A DNA stretch of 64,000 nt, from positions 186,001 to 250,000 of the forward strand of contig JAPJBO010000079.1 of assembly GCA_030068145.1 (NCBI GenBank). Direction: 5' to 3'. The stretch is from Diplonema papillatum (taxonomy: Eukaryota > Euglenozoa > Diplonemea > Diplonemida > Diplonemidae). Position 1 is the first letter of the stretch, and each line of letters starts with the position of its first letter. Made by a program: the position numbers and the translations under genes. A model generated the notes under the pieces. That model ran no database searches and was not told where the DNA came from. It saw only the letters and a program-made list of their open reading frames with translations. Shown in pieces: positions 1-11,075 of the stretch.

Positions 1-2
1 AG

Positions 3-1340
3 CAGCAGCAGCAACCGCAGCAGGCCCGGCGGCAAGACGTCGCGGCGGCGCTCGAGAAGAAGCTGCAGGCGCCGGCGTCCGACGCGGCGCGGCCGGGGCA
101 GGCGGTGCTGCACGAGCGGATCCTGCAGCACTACCACGACGCGGCGAGGGACGGAGGGCCCCGGAGCCTCGCCGTCTGCGGCGCGAAGGAGCTGGCCGGC
201 GCGTCCCTGTTCCTGCAGGGGCAGAGCGCGGCCCCGCCGCAGGAGGCCCCAGACGCCGGCGACCCGTGGGCGGCTGGTGCGAAGGACCCCTTCATCAGCT
301 TCGAGGTGGTCCTCCCCGGGAACTCCCTTCAGCAAGGCTTCGCTGCCGAAGGCAGCGAGCCGAAGTCGCCGTCGTCGTGGTCGCTGCTGAGGACCAACGG
401 CTGCCCGCAGCTCGCCCTCAAGACGGGCGCAGCTGGGCTTGACACGGGAGGTGATGTGGCGTCGGTGCGTGGTTCGATGCCGGCGTCGACCCGCCTCGAA
501 GCCCGGGAGACGCCGCCTCTCTGCAGCCCAGCGAACTCCAGCCACGCGAAGCGGCGGGGCAGCCGGCTTGAGTCCCCGAACCCCAGCCCTTCGAACCTGT
601 CGCGGCAGCGCCTGTACTCCGTGTACAAGCGGCAGGCGCCGCCAGCACACCCGCCCCAGCCGCGGAAGGCGACGGCGCCGTGGATCGAGCGGTACCCGGC
701 CCAGTCGCTGAACGACATCTGCGACCTGTACGACGCCCTCGTCGTCGGGCAGCGGAAGCCGTGGGACGCGGTGCCACCCACCCGGCTTCGGTTCGCGGGG
801 TTCCAGCCGCTCGCCGCACGCGTGCTGGACACGAACCCGAGCGCGAACGGCGTCCCGGGCGAGGAGGCCCTGCAGTTCTTCTTAAGCACCGCAGACACGA
901 CCGACCCGTCCACCGGCGAGCCGGCGGCGACGCTCGGCGCGTTCGTCGAAGCGGTGAAGCACGCGTTTCCCGGCATGGTCGCATCCAGCACCGGCCAAAA
1001 GCAGGCCGTCAAATCGCCCGGCGGCGCGGCCGCCGCGCGGGTGGAGCTGCGGCGGGAGGTCCTCGAGGCGGAGGCTGCGCGGCTGTCGTTCACGCACTCC
1101 GCGGACCAGGTCGACTTCCTGCAGTTCTCGCAGGGCGCGGGGGCGTCGAAGGTCGGCGTCGAGCTGCGCGCGAACCCGTTCACGTCGCTCAAAGTCACCC
1201 AGCGCAGCATCTGCCGGAAGCTGCGGCACAGGCGCGGGCAGCCCCTTCGACCCATCGGGCAGCAGCCCCAGTCCCCCCCTCTCACCATCAAACAAAGCGA
1301 CGAACAACCTTCGTGCGCACCTCAACCCATGTGGGCGTAG
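3..1340 (+). CDS. 3' portion of an unrecognised protein gene
   Basis: The reading frame is already open at the left edge of the window (a run of Gln codons at the first bases) and runs to a TAG ending at 1340, so the true start lies outside. About 445 residues are visible. The sequence is Ala/Pro/Ser-rich with charged and low-complexity stretches. A central block (roughly 670-990) is the most globular-looking part, with motifs such as APWIERYPAQSL and FLSTADTT. I recognise no domain. Use of GC-ending codons across the frame matches the other genes here and supports coding. The next gene on this strand begins 1.36 kb downstream. The first in-frame candidate codon at 105 is GTG and is not a credible start. 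Function unknown. Confidence 0.6.
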   Translation, partial: QQQQPQQARRQDVAAALEKKLQAPASDAARPGQAVLHERILQHYHDAARDGGPRSLAVCGAKELAGASLFLQGQSAAPPQEAPDAGDPWAAGAKDPFISFEVVLPGNSLQQGFAAEGSEPKSPSSWSLLRTNGCPQLALKTGAAGLDTGGDVASVRGSMPASTRLEARETPPLCSPANSSHAKRRGSRLESPNPSPSNLSRQRLYSVYKRQAPPAHPPQPRKATAPWIERYPAQSLNDICDLYDALVVGQRKPWDAVPPTRLRFAGFQPLAARVLDTNPSANGVPGEEALQFFLSTADTTDPSTGEPAATLGAFVEAVKHAFPGMVASSTGQKQAVKSPGGAAAARVELRREVLEAEAARLSFTHSADQVDFLQFSQGAGASKVGVELRANPFTSLKVTQRSICRKLRHRRGQPLRPIGQQPQSPPLTIKQSDEQPSCAPQPMWA

Positions 1341-2349
1341 CCGGAGTTATGTAGCAGCTTGATCGGATTGCAATGCGCGTGCTGTTACTGACACTAGGTG
1401 CACGGGTTGAATACACAGTTAGTCCCGGCGCTTGGGTCGCAACGCGCGCGCTGTCACCAGTACTAGGTGCATGGGTTGAATACACATACACGCACCGTGC
1501 GGCTTTCCCCCCGAAAGGTCGGCAGGGGAGTTCTCTCGCTTTGCACTAGCTTCCAATTCTTATTTGACTGCTTCGAAAGCCGCCTGCTTTTTCCAAAGAG
1601 GCTCCGATGCAGTCCAGCCAAAACGCCACCTTCCTCTTCGCCCTCCTCGGCACTGACCAATTGAACGATGAGCTAGCAATATTGCGCGCAGACGAAAAAG
1701 ACGCAGGCAGCGTGTTTTGGTAGTTGATCGGAGTTCCGAGCCTGATAATCAAAAACACGGCAATTTCAAGCCGGAAAACAAGCAGGAGGTGCAATGGTTG
1801 AGTGCATTGCGAAGTCGAACGAGAACGCTGGCCAGCGGCGAGATGGGTTGCCGGCTGCCTCCGTCTCGGACTGACCAGGATAGGGATAGGTTGAGGAGGT
1901 GGTCCGCGGCATCACCAGTAAAGGGTAGTGCGTTGGTTTACTGTCTGTCAGCTGACATTGATACACTGCGAGTGGTGTACGTAATGCTGTAAACCCCAGA
2001 GGGCGATGCTTGCCAAAGCTGGCACTGAAGCACCTGACACTGGTCCGTTCCAAGCAACGTCCCTGGGTGGCTGCCTTCGACGTGTAGTCGATGATATTCC
2101 TGGGCTGTCTTTGTGCTTGGTCCACCCAATAAAGGCTTGCAACTCCGGCAGGACCGCCCCCCTTCACTGAGATGTATTGTTCCTGTTGGGACGGATTCGC
2201 CCAACGATCATACCCGTCCCCCGTACGTCGCTCTGGAGCCTCCTTCCCATAAGAAATTGCTCTGAGAACCCATTTCACAACAGTCACGCGGAGACCCTAA
2301 ACCCTCGGAATTTCAAGCGAACTTTAACTGAAAAGAAAGCCGGGGGGTG
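1341..2349. other. Intergenic DNA with an imperfect direct duplication
   Basis: No convincing gene. A roughly 53-bp segment occurs twice in direct orientation at about 1368-1420 and 1438-1489, both ending in the shared string GGGTTGAATACACA. A block at about 2263-2315 resembles the 3' flanks of the secreted-protein genes at 7121 and 13513 (see findings). Confidence 0.5.
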
Positions 2350-2527
2350 CCGTTGTCGCAATCTCACCTCCAGGCGGCTGTCGCAATCTCACCTCCAGGC
2401 GGCTGTCGCTATCTCACCTTCAGGCGGCTGTCGCAATTTCACCTCTAGGCGGCTGTCGCAATCTCACCTCTAGGCGGCTGTCGCAATCTCACCTCTAGGC
2501 GGCTGTCGCAATCTCACCTCTAGGCGG
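2350..2527. repeat. 25-bp minisatellite, about 7 copies
   Basis: Direct tandem copies of a 25-bp unit containing GGCGGCTGTCGCAATCTCAC. The first copies carry CTCCAG and later ones CTCTAG at the junction, so the array has drifted in blocks. There are no spacers between copies. The array ends about 175 bp upstream of the ATG of the first cysteine-rich secreted protein. Confidence 0.9.
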
Positions 2528-2703
2528 CAAGACGACTCAGCGTGGCCCGTGGCCGCACTGCCGCGCCGCGGTTGACCGCCCACGCTTTTTTTTGGGTCTC
2601 GCTTGTACGCGCGGGTGCCCTTCAAGCAGCTTCACACTTTAACACGGCCGACGAACCGCACGCTCAGGTGAAAAAACGCAAACAAACAAAACATAAATCC
2701 AAC

Positions 2704-3567
2704 ATGTTGAGCAGACTCGTTATGGTGTTCGTCCTGCTGCTGGCCACAGGGTGTGAGGCCGGCTGGTCGTCGTTCGGATCGTACAATTGGCCATACGCGA
2801 CGTCCAAGACCAGGCGGAGCTCAAGTAAGAGCAATTCCTACAGCAAGAGCAACTACAACAGTAAGAGCAATTCCAACGGCAAGAGTAACAGCAACAGCAA
2901 GAGCAACTACAACAGCAAGAGCAATTCCAACAGCAAGAGCAACACCCCGCCGGCGACGCCTCCTTACGGAAGCCCGAACACACCCCCGCCATCGCACGGA
3001 AACAAGCCCAGACATTGGCCGGGGTCAAAGTGGGGTTGGGGCCACGGCGTGTTCAAGTGGAACTACGCGGACCTGAAGGAGAGGATCTGCGGCGACGACA
3101 CGGCCTCCCCGTCCGTCTACCCGACGCAAACCGCCGCACCGCTCACGGCGGCGCCTTCTGCGTACCCGACGCGAACCGTCGCGCCGGCGACTTCGTCTCC
3201 GCAGACCGGCGCTCCCACTGGCGCACCGGGCAGCGGGGCCGGGGGCAGCACTGCGGCGCCGTTCACGCAGGCGCCGCCTGACGAGCCAACCGGAACCGGG
3301 TACCCTGACGTGATGTGCATGCCCGGACTGTTCCCGGGGTGCGGGGTCTGCTGGGCGTCGGCAGACAACGCGTGCGCGGACGACGAATTCTGCCCCGCGG
3401 AGAGGCCCTACGCGGGCTGCGAGAACTGCTTCGACTCTCCGCTGGTGGCGGCCGCGTGCGGGTGCTTCGGGGTTCGGAGGTTCAAAGGTTGTTTCGCTTG
3501 CTTCTTCGACGCAGAAGAGGCCGCAGCATGCGCCGGGCCCTTCCCGGGCACCATCATCGAAAGCTAG
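2704..3567 (+). CDS. Secreted 12-cysteine protein, family member A
   Basis: A 287-residue protein. The ATG at 2704 is chosen because it opens directly into a signal peptide (residues 1-19, hydrophobic core VMVFVLLLAT, cleavage likely after CEA). Next comes a low-complexity segment of SKSN/NSKSN repeats (about 37-80), then a Pro/Thr/Ala-rich stalk (about 125-198) likely to be O-glycosylated, then a compact C-terminal domain (about 203-287). That domain has exactly 12 cysteines in three successive modules of the form C-x(n)-[FY]-x2-C-x2-C-[WFH]-x(n)-C, for example FPGCGVCW, YAGCENCF and FKGCFACF. Members B (6342) and C (12591) share the whole plan and all 12 cysteines; A is the divergent one. 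Expected to be extracellular, cell-surface or vesicle cargo. No known family recognised; an adhesive, matrix or coat role is only a guess from composition. Confidence 0.85.
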   Translation: MLSRLVMVFVLLLATGCEAGWSSFGSYNWPYATSKTRRSSSKSNSYSKSNYNSKSNSNGKSNSNSKSNYNSKSNSNSKSNTPPATPPYGSPNTPPPSHGNKPRHWPGSKWGWGHGVFKWNYADLKERICGDDTASPSVYPTQTAAPLTAAPSAYPTRTVAPATSSPQTGAPTGAPGSGAGGSTAAPFTQAPPDEPTGTGYPDVMCMPGLFPGCGVCWASADNACADDEFCPAERPYAGCENCFDSPLVAAACGCFGVRRFKGCFACFFDAEEAAACAGPFPGTIIES

Positions 3568-5252
3568 GACCCCCGACCATCGCCCATCCAGCTAAAATAA
3601 CACATGCCCTTTTTGCCAAGCCCCACACTGAAATGCGAAGAGAGATCTGCAGACGCTCCCCCGCTGCCACATCAAGGCAACCCAAGTAAAACGGCAACGC
3701 CGAAGGGTGGCTAGTCTGGCACAATCTGTCGTCGGAAGCGCCACATAAGACGGTGAGACACCTGGTTCAAGCATGAGTTGACGTACAGCCCGATACAGTG
3801 AGTGAGCAAAGCAGCTGGACTTTTCGGGAAGCAGTCGTCGACCCTTTCAAGTTGCTGGACCAAAAAAAAAAAAAAACGAGTCTGCAGATCGCAGGAAAAA
3901 AAATGCAGAATCTGAAGCGGCATCCTCTGCGGCTAACAGGTATTCTCGTGTTAGCCGTAGAGGAGGCTGCCCACTAGGCGGGGACACGGAGAGAAGGTAG
4001 CAGGGGTGCCCATAACGCAGCTCCCCCCCACTGCGACCTCTCAACACGTTCCTACCCACGTTTCTTAGCCTCGGACAGGGCATTGGAAGCAGTTTCATCT
4101 CGTGTCCTGAAAACTGGCATCGGCAGACACGGGTGATGCTACGCTTTTCATTCGCAAGCAGACGGAGGCTTTCCCCCCAGTTCCTCCAGTCATTCGCTTC
4201 GTCTGAGTGGCATGAGCCTGTTCCCGGCTTAGCTCCTACGAGAGCCAACACAAAGAAACCGCTGTCTGAGCTGGCAACCACACGGGGAAATCCGTCGAAA
4301 AGGAGTACCACCCCGTTGTTTTTAGTACAGAACAAAAAACCGATCGATGGCAGCCTGCACTCCCGTTAGATGAACAAAACAGGTTTGCAGGAAGTGCGCA
4401 CAAACAAAGGAAGCGACAGATCCGTTTTTTTTTTTGAAGGAATCGGTCATCATTCAAGCAAACACAGCAAAGACGAGGGATTATGAAGTGAAACCCCCCA
4501 ACATGATCACGACCAATGCAATGTTGGTGTGGCTTTTTCATGCACGGCTGGCAAAAGCTAGTGGAATGAATTGATGAAAAAGACGTCGTCCGCCCTGCTC
4601 GGAGGAGGGACCGACGAAGGGCCTCCGAAAAAATGGTAGATGGCGCGCCCGTTGTATTTGTCGTGTGTCACGTTGACTTGTTCCCCCTGCTTTGCTTTCC
4701 AAACACCTTCCCTGGCACTGGCGTTTTCTCACGACTTTTTGAAGAAGGCCCAACCACTTCCCCCGCACCCTCTTCCCTCCTCTACACTTTGCTAGCAGAT
4801 AACCAAGCTCCCATCCCCTGCCACCACCGCGTCTTCTCACGACTTGAAGAGGGCCGCCCTCCCTTCTGCTAGCAAATAACACCACTCCCTTCCTTTTTCA
4901 TCTTATTTTTTTGCGAAATGCCGTACACTTGACCACGGTTCGTTGCCCACGGTTCTGCAGTACCGTCGATCAGCTGGGCAGATTGGATAAGTAAAGCGAC
5001 AACAAGAGTAGTGGTATCTCCTTGTTGCGGCCTCCCACCTCTACACCTCTCGTGTCACTGCACAAAGTCAGACTAGAGTCAAACCGCTCAAACGAGGCGC
5101 TCACGGGCTGCGGTCGCTGATCCCAAACGAGAATTGCTTCTGTTTGCGTCGAATAGCAGCGCCGCGACGTGAAGCTCCAGGCAACTGGCTGAGCGCATTT
5201 CGCCGAAACACAAAATTCTAAAAGAAGGCAGCAAATTTTTGTGCGACCGGCC
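3568..5252. other. Intergenic DNA: hairpin and direct repeat
   Basis: No gene seen. It holds a near-perfect 15-bp inverted repeat (3924-3938 with 3949-3963, 10-nt loop), poly(A) runs near 3860 and 3896, and a direct repeat at about 4721-4812 and 4829-4890 in which both copies contain TCTCACGACTT and GCTAGCA(G/A)ATAAC. Confidence 0.5.
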
Positions 5253-5337
5253 GTCCACCCCTATTTCCTGGAGCTGCATCGTATTGCCTGCTTCTGTCTA
5301 TCACAGTCTAGCAGTAGTCTATCAACGGGGGGTGGAC
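5253..5337 (+). mobile_element. MITE-like element, family 1 (GGTCCACC ends), copy a
   Basis: A short element bounded by inverted termini GTCCACCCC and GGGGTGGAC. The interior has GAGCTGCATCGTATTGCC and tandem TCTATCA motifs. It shares termini and interior with longer copies at 34118-34222 and 55767-55871. A further degenerate relative lies at about 5720-5800 (AAGTGCATCGCATTGCC). No coding capacity, so a non-autonomous DNA transposon (MITE) is the likeliest reading. Confidence 0.6.
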
Positions 5338-6193
5338 CGCCCTACGATTTGCGCTGACGGACCGTACTGTCCAAATTCGAGGGCTGGAGTTTACCGTGGA
5401 GCGGTGGTGTTCAGTGGGTACGAGCATTTTTAGTTGTGCTTTCGTTGTCCACGTCCCACCTGAGTCGAGGCTTGTTTGCCTATGACCCAGTACCTGTTTC
5501 CTTTTCTGCTCGATCGAAACAAACCGAACGCACCGTTTCCGCTTCCCGCTCCGAAGGTGTGCCCCCAACGAAGCATTCGCGCGATTGCGTCGCGTTTTAG
5601 AGTGCGCTCGCGCATCATCGAAACAACGCTTCGAGAATTGCCCCCGCTCGGTCCAGACATCGCGAAAGCCCTTTTCTCGGGCAGAACTTTGACGAAAGGT
5701 GCCATCACTCGAGTAGTGAGCCAGTCCACTCCTGTTTCCTGAAGTGCATCGCATTGCCTGCTGCTGTCTGGCACGACACGGTACGATCGAAGAGGTAGTC
5801 ATCCAGTGGCTAATGCAGGCCATCGCCACAGATATTCTGCATTCTAACCTCAACTATCGTAGGCTATCACGTAGGCTCCTGGACGAGCAATCGAAGGAGA
5901 AGCGAGGCACCAAACGCGCGCGACGATCAAGAAGAGGCGAAAGCATGACACATCACGTGCGAAGAGATAACCGCGACGCCGGCGATGCAGATTATCGCCA
6001 CAGATTCTTTGCATTCTAACCCAAAACTATTGTAGGCTATCACAGTCTATCAGCCGGGGTGACCGGGGACCGACTCAAGTAAGCGACGTTTGCGCCGCCG
6101 CCTTCACGTGTAAACTTCATCGATCGAAAAGGTGGTCGCACACCGGCACCTTTGGACCTTCGAGTTAACTCCTGCTCCAGGTTGGAAAAAGAA
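5338..6193. other. Intergenic DNA with a duplicated short repeat
   Basis: No gene seen. A roughly 50-bp sequence with CATTCTAACC and GTAGGCTATCAC occurs at about 5820-5870 and again at 5985-6043; a decayed relative is near 7825-7870. The second copy continues into AGTCTATCA, linking it to the family 1 elements. Confidence 0.5.
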
Positions 6194-6245
6194 CACACAC
6201 ACACACACACACACGCACCCACACACACACGCACACACACAGACA
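6194..6245. repeat. Imperfect (CA)n microsatellite upstream of family member B
   Basis: An interrupted CA repeat about 100 bp upstream of the ATG at 6342. The paralogue at 12591 also has (CA)n tracts just upstream, so the microsatellite probably predates or travelled with the duplication. Confidence 0.85.
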
Positions 6246-6341
6246 TACACATTCACACACAAGCAAACAAGTATACACAACAAAAGCGATCACAAAACCG
6301 TAACAAAGAAGGGCAGATTGCCGAAAACACGCACAACAAGA

Positions 6342-7121
6342 ATGACGCTCCGAGTCATCGCACTGCTAGTGGTTTTCCTGGCGGCTGAGTGCTCCGCCCG
6401 CGGTTTTGTAGAAGAGTTGCATGGGTTGGCGCGTTCGAGTGGTTGGGGGAAGAAGGTCTCGCACTCCTACGGCAGCGGGAAAAGCAACGGAAAGAGCAAC
6501 AAGAGCAGTGGGAAGAGCAGCGGGAAGAGCAACGGAAAGAGCAACGAGTATGGCTACGGCAAGGGACACGGCCGCCAAAACGGGAAGTCGGGAAAGAGCA
6601 AGGACCACGACAAGAAGAAAGGTGGGAAGAAGAAGTCCATCGGTTGGGGTGGTGGCAAGAGCAACGGCAAAGACAAGGGACACGGAAAGGGAAAGCACGG
6701 TAAGGACTGCGACGACCGCACGCCGGCGCCGATGCCACCGGCTCCTACCCCGGCTCCGTCCACGCCTGCACCACCAACTTCGACGCCACCAACGCCAGCA
6801 CCGCCAACTTCAGTACCATCAACTTCAGCACCGGCAATTCCAACGAGCGCACCCCCTACGTACCCGCCTGTCACATGCAGTGCGGCAAACCGCTTCCCGG
6901 GATGCGGGGTTTGCTGGGGCTCCGAGAACATAGCAGAAGGGTGCCAGGGTCTATTCTGCCAGCCGTACCGCCCGTTCGGTGGGTGCGATCGGTGCTGGGA
7001 CACCGCCGAAGAAGCCGCCGCGTGCAAGTGCCAAGACTTCGCCCCGTTTGAAAATTGCCTCGGATGCCACACCACCGCGAAGAAGGCCGAGGAGTGCTCC
7101 GGACCGTTCCGAGGTGATTAA
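6342..7121 (+). CDS. Secreted 12-cysteine protein, family member B
   Basis: A 259-residue protein. The ATG at 6342 begins a signal peptide (1-19, MTLRVIALLVVFLAAECSA) followed by RGF. Residues about 40-75 are SGKSNGKSNKSS-type repeats, followed by a Gly/Lys/His-rich basic stretch, a Pro/Thr stalk (PAPPTSTPPT-type) and the C-terminal 12-cysteine domain (from about residue 178). The domain has three modules seen as FPGCGVCW, FGGCDRCW and FENCLGCH, each closed by a later Cys (two of them in EEAAAC or KAEEC contexts), and ends GPFRGD. The N-terminal 60 residues are almost identical to member C, and about 200 bp of 3' flank is also shared with C, so B and C are recent duplicates. The stalk is shorter than in C. 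Predicted extracellular; molecular role unknown. Confidence 0.87.
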   Translation: MTLRVIALLVVFLAAECSARGFVEELHGLARSSGWGKKVSHSYGSGKSNGKSNKSSGKSSGKSNGKSNEYGYGKGHGRQNGKSGKSKDHDKKKGGKKKSIGWGGGKSNGKDKGHGKGKHGKDCDDRTPAPMPPAPTPAPSTPAPPTSTPPTPAPPTSVPSTSAPAIPTSAPPTYPPVTCSAANRFPGCGVCWGSENIAEGCQGLFCQPYRPFGGCDRCWDTAEEAAACKCQDFAPFENCLGCHTTAKKAEECSGPFRGD

Positions 7122-8313
7122 AAGAACCCACTTGACGAAGGCCACTCGGTGACTCCAAATAATTCCGAATTCTCAAGCTTCATCTCTAAATGCAGCCCGA
7201 AAACAAGTGTGTTGGACAAGTGAGTTGTTCCACCCAACCTACCACGACTTGTTTCGCATCGTCGGAAGGTGAAGACGTTCTGCACAACCTCGGTAAGGCC
7301 CTCTTCTGCTGCACGCACAAGTTGTGACCAACAGTCAACGTTAACTGCCGCTGCTCCTCACCGAAGCAGCACAGCCGACGGCCATGCATGCGTCTTTTGT
7401 TTTCCTCTCACAACGACCAGTTTCCCTCTCCCGAGATCAGACAGGCCGCACAGGCAAAGTTCTGCTCAAGCTGCGCAAGCAAGATTCCCTCAAGCTGACT
7501 CTTCAGCGAAAGGATGATGTGCAACCTACGTTCGACCCCAAGCGAAGTCGAACGTACACCACTCTTTTCATTTCCTTTAAGGCAGTTTGACCTTAAGTGT
7601 AGTCGAATGCAATCCCTTTGGCTCATGGCCAGATATGATAATGGACAGACTCTCTCCTTCCCCCTCCCAGACTTATCCATTCCAAGCACGTTCTTGCAAT
7701 CCCCCAGAATTACCTGTTTATGGCTTTTCTAAAGCTGGGATCTTCTCAAAATTTCGGGAAGACGTATGGAAAGCGATCTCCACCATCAGGGACCCCCTCG
7801 GGATAGGCTACGAAGATGGCTCATACAGATGCAAGATTATCGCCTAGGTTGCTTTGCATTCTAAACTTAAAATATTTCGTGGCGTTTGCGCTCGTTTTCC
7901 CGCTCGAGTTCGCTCTACCAAACTCGATTACGTTCTAAGGCCCGACAACATTCCATGGGGGCAGGCGGTAAATTGGCTCAACACATATCCACGCCACCTT
8001 CCGTTGATGGCCGGGCACACGAAACGCCTCATCGTCAACAAGCAAACTCCCGACCAGTTTCCCCAAGCAAAAACAAAGCAATAGTGGGGGGCCCGAGATC
8101 GCTCTCCTCTCGCGAACGTGAACTCGGTGTCGGTCGCAAGAGCCATGGAAATGGCAAGACACAAAGGAAATAACAGCGCGCGCTAAAATAAGTCGAATAG
8201 ACTTATTTTTATTAGTCGGCAATAGTGAGCAACAAAGGTACACGCACAAGTACACGTACTGCCACTACAGCAGACACAATACGCACACTAACATGCTATA
8301 CCTTAAAGGAACC
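7122..8313. other. Intergenic DNA; duplicated 3' flank of member B
   Basis: About 7122-7330 aligns with the 3' flank of member C (13515-13720), for example in GAGTTGTTCCACCC and CCACGACTTGTTTCGCA. A stretch near 7670-7715 matches part of the larger direct repeats at 47.3 and 47.8 kb (TCCATTCCAAGCACGTTCTT). No gene seen. Confidence 0.55.
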
Positions 8314-8365
8314 TTTGTGGCCAGTGGGTGCTCCACCTGTCGGTGGAGCACCCACTGGCCACAAA
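8314..8365. repeat. Perfect 24-bp inverted repeat with 4-nt loop
   Basis: Positions 8314-8337 are the exact reverse complement of 8342-8365, separated by TGTC. The stem is GC-rich, starts TTTGTGGCCAGTGGG and would form a very stable hairpin in DNA or RNA. It lies in gene-free DNA, about 4 kb from the nearest gene downstream. Confidence 0.95.
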
Positions 8366-10089
8366 AATACTACGTCGAACCCCACATACAAGCAAACAAC
8401 ATCGACCCACTCTCTCTCTCCGCTCTCTATAAAGACACCATCACTTGAAAGGCGGCCAGTTTCGCTGGTCATCGTCTTCCAGTTATATCTCGCAGCAGAC
8501 AGCGCCGGATTTGTCCCCCTTGGCGTTCATTGAAACCATTCATTTTCGACGTCCTGCGAAGTAGGTATCGAGACTATCGCTTTGCTGCTCAGCAGTGTTG
8601 CTATTGAGCAACCGTACGCTCATCCCCAGTGGGTGACTTGTCTTGCAAACGTGACGTACTCCGCGAGCACACCTGCTTCTCAATTGCGCGTACGATCGTA
8701 GCGAGACCAACCCTTGTCGTCACGCAAAAAGACCGTTAGGATTTTCCTCCGAACAACCAAAGGCTGCGGCAATCAATAAATGCAGACCGTCCTTCCATCC
8801 TTGTTTCTTTTAGCTTTTCTTAACCCTTTACGGACGGCAGAGGGGAAAGGTTGTCGGGGGTGCAGCAGACTTTCCGGGAAACCTAGGTTATAAACAAGAG
8901 TTTTGTGGCTCAAACCTAACGAGTCATATTCACTCACTATCATTCACTATCAGGCTAATCCTCCCCCGGTACGTACAAACAAGCACATGCCTATTCTTTT
9001 TCTCGAGTCAGCGTGTGTCCCCTGTCCGTAAGGGTGCTTTGCTTTTACTCCTTCTGGTCCCCCTACGGGTAGACCTGGGGGTGCCGCCGTTTCATTACAC
9101 ACCCTGTCTTGTGCAGAAGAAGGCGCGCAATCACCAGTCAGTCTTCAGTCTCCTACGAGAAACCTAGAAGGGAGCGAACACAGGGATCCCTCCCTTCTCC
9201 CCTCCCTCTCGTTCTCTCGCGAAGGGAAGAAAGCCCACCATGCTGCAACAGATTTGCAAAGTGAGGAAGTTTCGCACACGATACCCGGTAGCCTCAGGTT
9301 CACCTGAATTTTTTGATGACCAGTGGCGGGCCCCCTCGGGAGCACTCACGTGTTCCAGCTAAAAACTCGACTCCAAAAAAGTCAAAAAAGGAAGTTTTCA
9401 CGCTCAATTCCGCGACAAGACCGGGTCACCCTTATCCCCTTCACATCGAGGGCATAGAACGGGTTGGATTCGGCTTTTCGATTTATGGGGGGCAAACACA
9501 AAGCTTGAAATGTGCCAATCTTTGCTTTGCGCTAATTGACACGAACCGATCTTCACAAATCTGACGGCAACGATTCCTGCAAGAAGACGGTCATGCCCAG
9601 GTTCTTTCCTAAACGGGGGTTCTTGTCCGAAGACGCAGATGACGGGAGCGATTGCGATGCTTAATCCATGCACTGATGCATTCCTATTTTCGTCTTGTTT
9701 TGGCAAAAGGGTGCCCTCCTTTCGAGTACCCTGCGCCTGGACACGGCTTTGCTCCCTTGTTTCAGCCCTCGAACACGCGCTTTTTGAGCTGCGCCACTCT
9801 TGCTTGAGATGGTACGGTGGCTTTGTTAGTTTTGTCGTCCTTCATTGCTTTCGCTGCTGCCAACTGGAGGAAGCGGGCTCTCAACTCATGGATTGCAAAG
9901 GCGCGGCAAAACGCAGTCTACGGCCATCCCCTGGCACCCAGCAGCAACCCCGGTGAACGTGGGAGACACGGGCTACCTTCAAAAAGACTCCCGCTCAACT
10001 AGTGCTCGCCTGCCTTGATGGCACTTGCACTTTAAAGAAGTACGTGCGCTCGGCTAAGGCCGGCGCGTGGCGAGACTGGAGGCAGCAGT
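8366..10089. other. Intergenic DNA containing a dispersed repeat
   Basis: No gene seen. About 9750-9911 is similar to 22674-22786; both carry AACACGCGCTTTTT, TTTGTCGTCCTTC and CAACTCATGGATT. Nothing else recognised. Confidence 0.5.
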
Positions 10090-10630
10090 TAAAGTTCGGG
10101 GAACAGCAAAGTTCGGGCGAAGCTAAGTTCGGGCAATGCTAAGTTCGGGCGAAACAAAGTTCGGGTGAAGCAAAGTTCGGGCGAAGCTAAGTTCGGGTGA
10201 GCAAAGTTCGGGCGAAGGTGAAGCTAAGTTCGGGCGAAACAAAGTCCGGGCGAAGCTAAGTTCTGGGTGAAGCAAAGTTTGGACGTTCTGGTGAAGCTAA
10301 GGTCGGGCGAAACAAAGTTCGGCGAAGCTAAGTTCGGGTGAAGCAAAGTTCGGGCGAAGCTAAGTTCTGGTGAAGCAAAGTTCGGGCGAAGCTAAGTTCT
10401 GGTGAAGCAAAGTTCGGGCGAAGCTAAGTTCTGGTGAAGCAAAGTTCGGGCGAAGCTAAGTTCGGGTGAAGCAAAGTTCTGGTGAAGCTAAGTTCGGGCG
10501 AAACAAAGTTCGGGCGAAGCTAAGTTCGGGTGAGCAAAGTTAGGTGAAGCAAAGTTCGGGCGAAGCAAAGCTCGGGTGAAGCTAAGTTCGGGCGAAACAA
10601 AGTCCGGGTGAAGCTAAGTTCGGGTGTAAA
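10090..10630. repeat. AAGTTCGGG minisatellite
   Basis: About 540 bp of variable 15-18 bp units built on AAGTTCGGG(C/T)GAAGC(T/A)A, alternating CTAAGTTC and CAAAGTTC versions so that many copies pair into about 32-bp higher-order units. Substitutions such as TTCTGG recur in adjacent copies, as in unequal-exchange arrays. Confidence 0.9.
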
Positions 10631-10814
10631 GTTTGGCCTCTTACCCGGGGCCCAGCACGGGGGGGGGCCGCCCTGGGGCAGCCTTTTCCCGCCGCCCCCC
10701 CCTCCGGTATTTCTCCGGGGGGCTGAGAAACTCCGCAAAAAACGCAAATTTCGGGCACATCAGGCCCCGAAACGACAGCAAACCTCGAAATAATCTTCGA
10801 CCGGAAAAGTGTCA

Positions 10815-10885
10815 TGGGCGGGGTTTGAACCCGGACACACCGGCCTGAAGGCCGACACCCGCTCACTCTGCCACCCATATACATT
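10815..10885 (-). repeat. tRNA-like (pol III box A/B) sequence, SINE-like
   Basis: On the minus strand there is a good box A (TGGCAGAGTGAGCGG) and box B (GGGTTCAAACCCC) at tRNA spacing, with complementary ATGGGTG and CGCCCAT at the ends. The anticodon arm region folds as a GGCC-TTCA-GGCC hairpin and is not a normal 7-nt loop, so this is not a functional tRNA by eye. A tRNA-derived SINE head or decayed tRNA is more likely. Confidence 0.5.
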
Positions 10886-11075
10886 TTCCCTGTTCTGTTC
10901 TGTCTGGCGGAACTTTTACTGCAGCCTAGGCGAGGCTAGACGGCCTAATCCTGCAGGTAGTACAGGGGTTCATTGTACCCGCTGTTTACTCCGTTGTTTG
11001 TTTGGTCCTACCTCCAAGGAATCGAAGCTAGGGCTTGCTTCCGGGAGCTTATCCCCGAACGCCTGGAAAGTCTCT

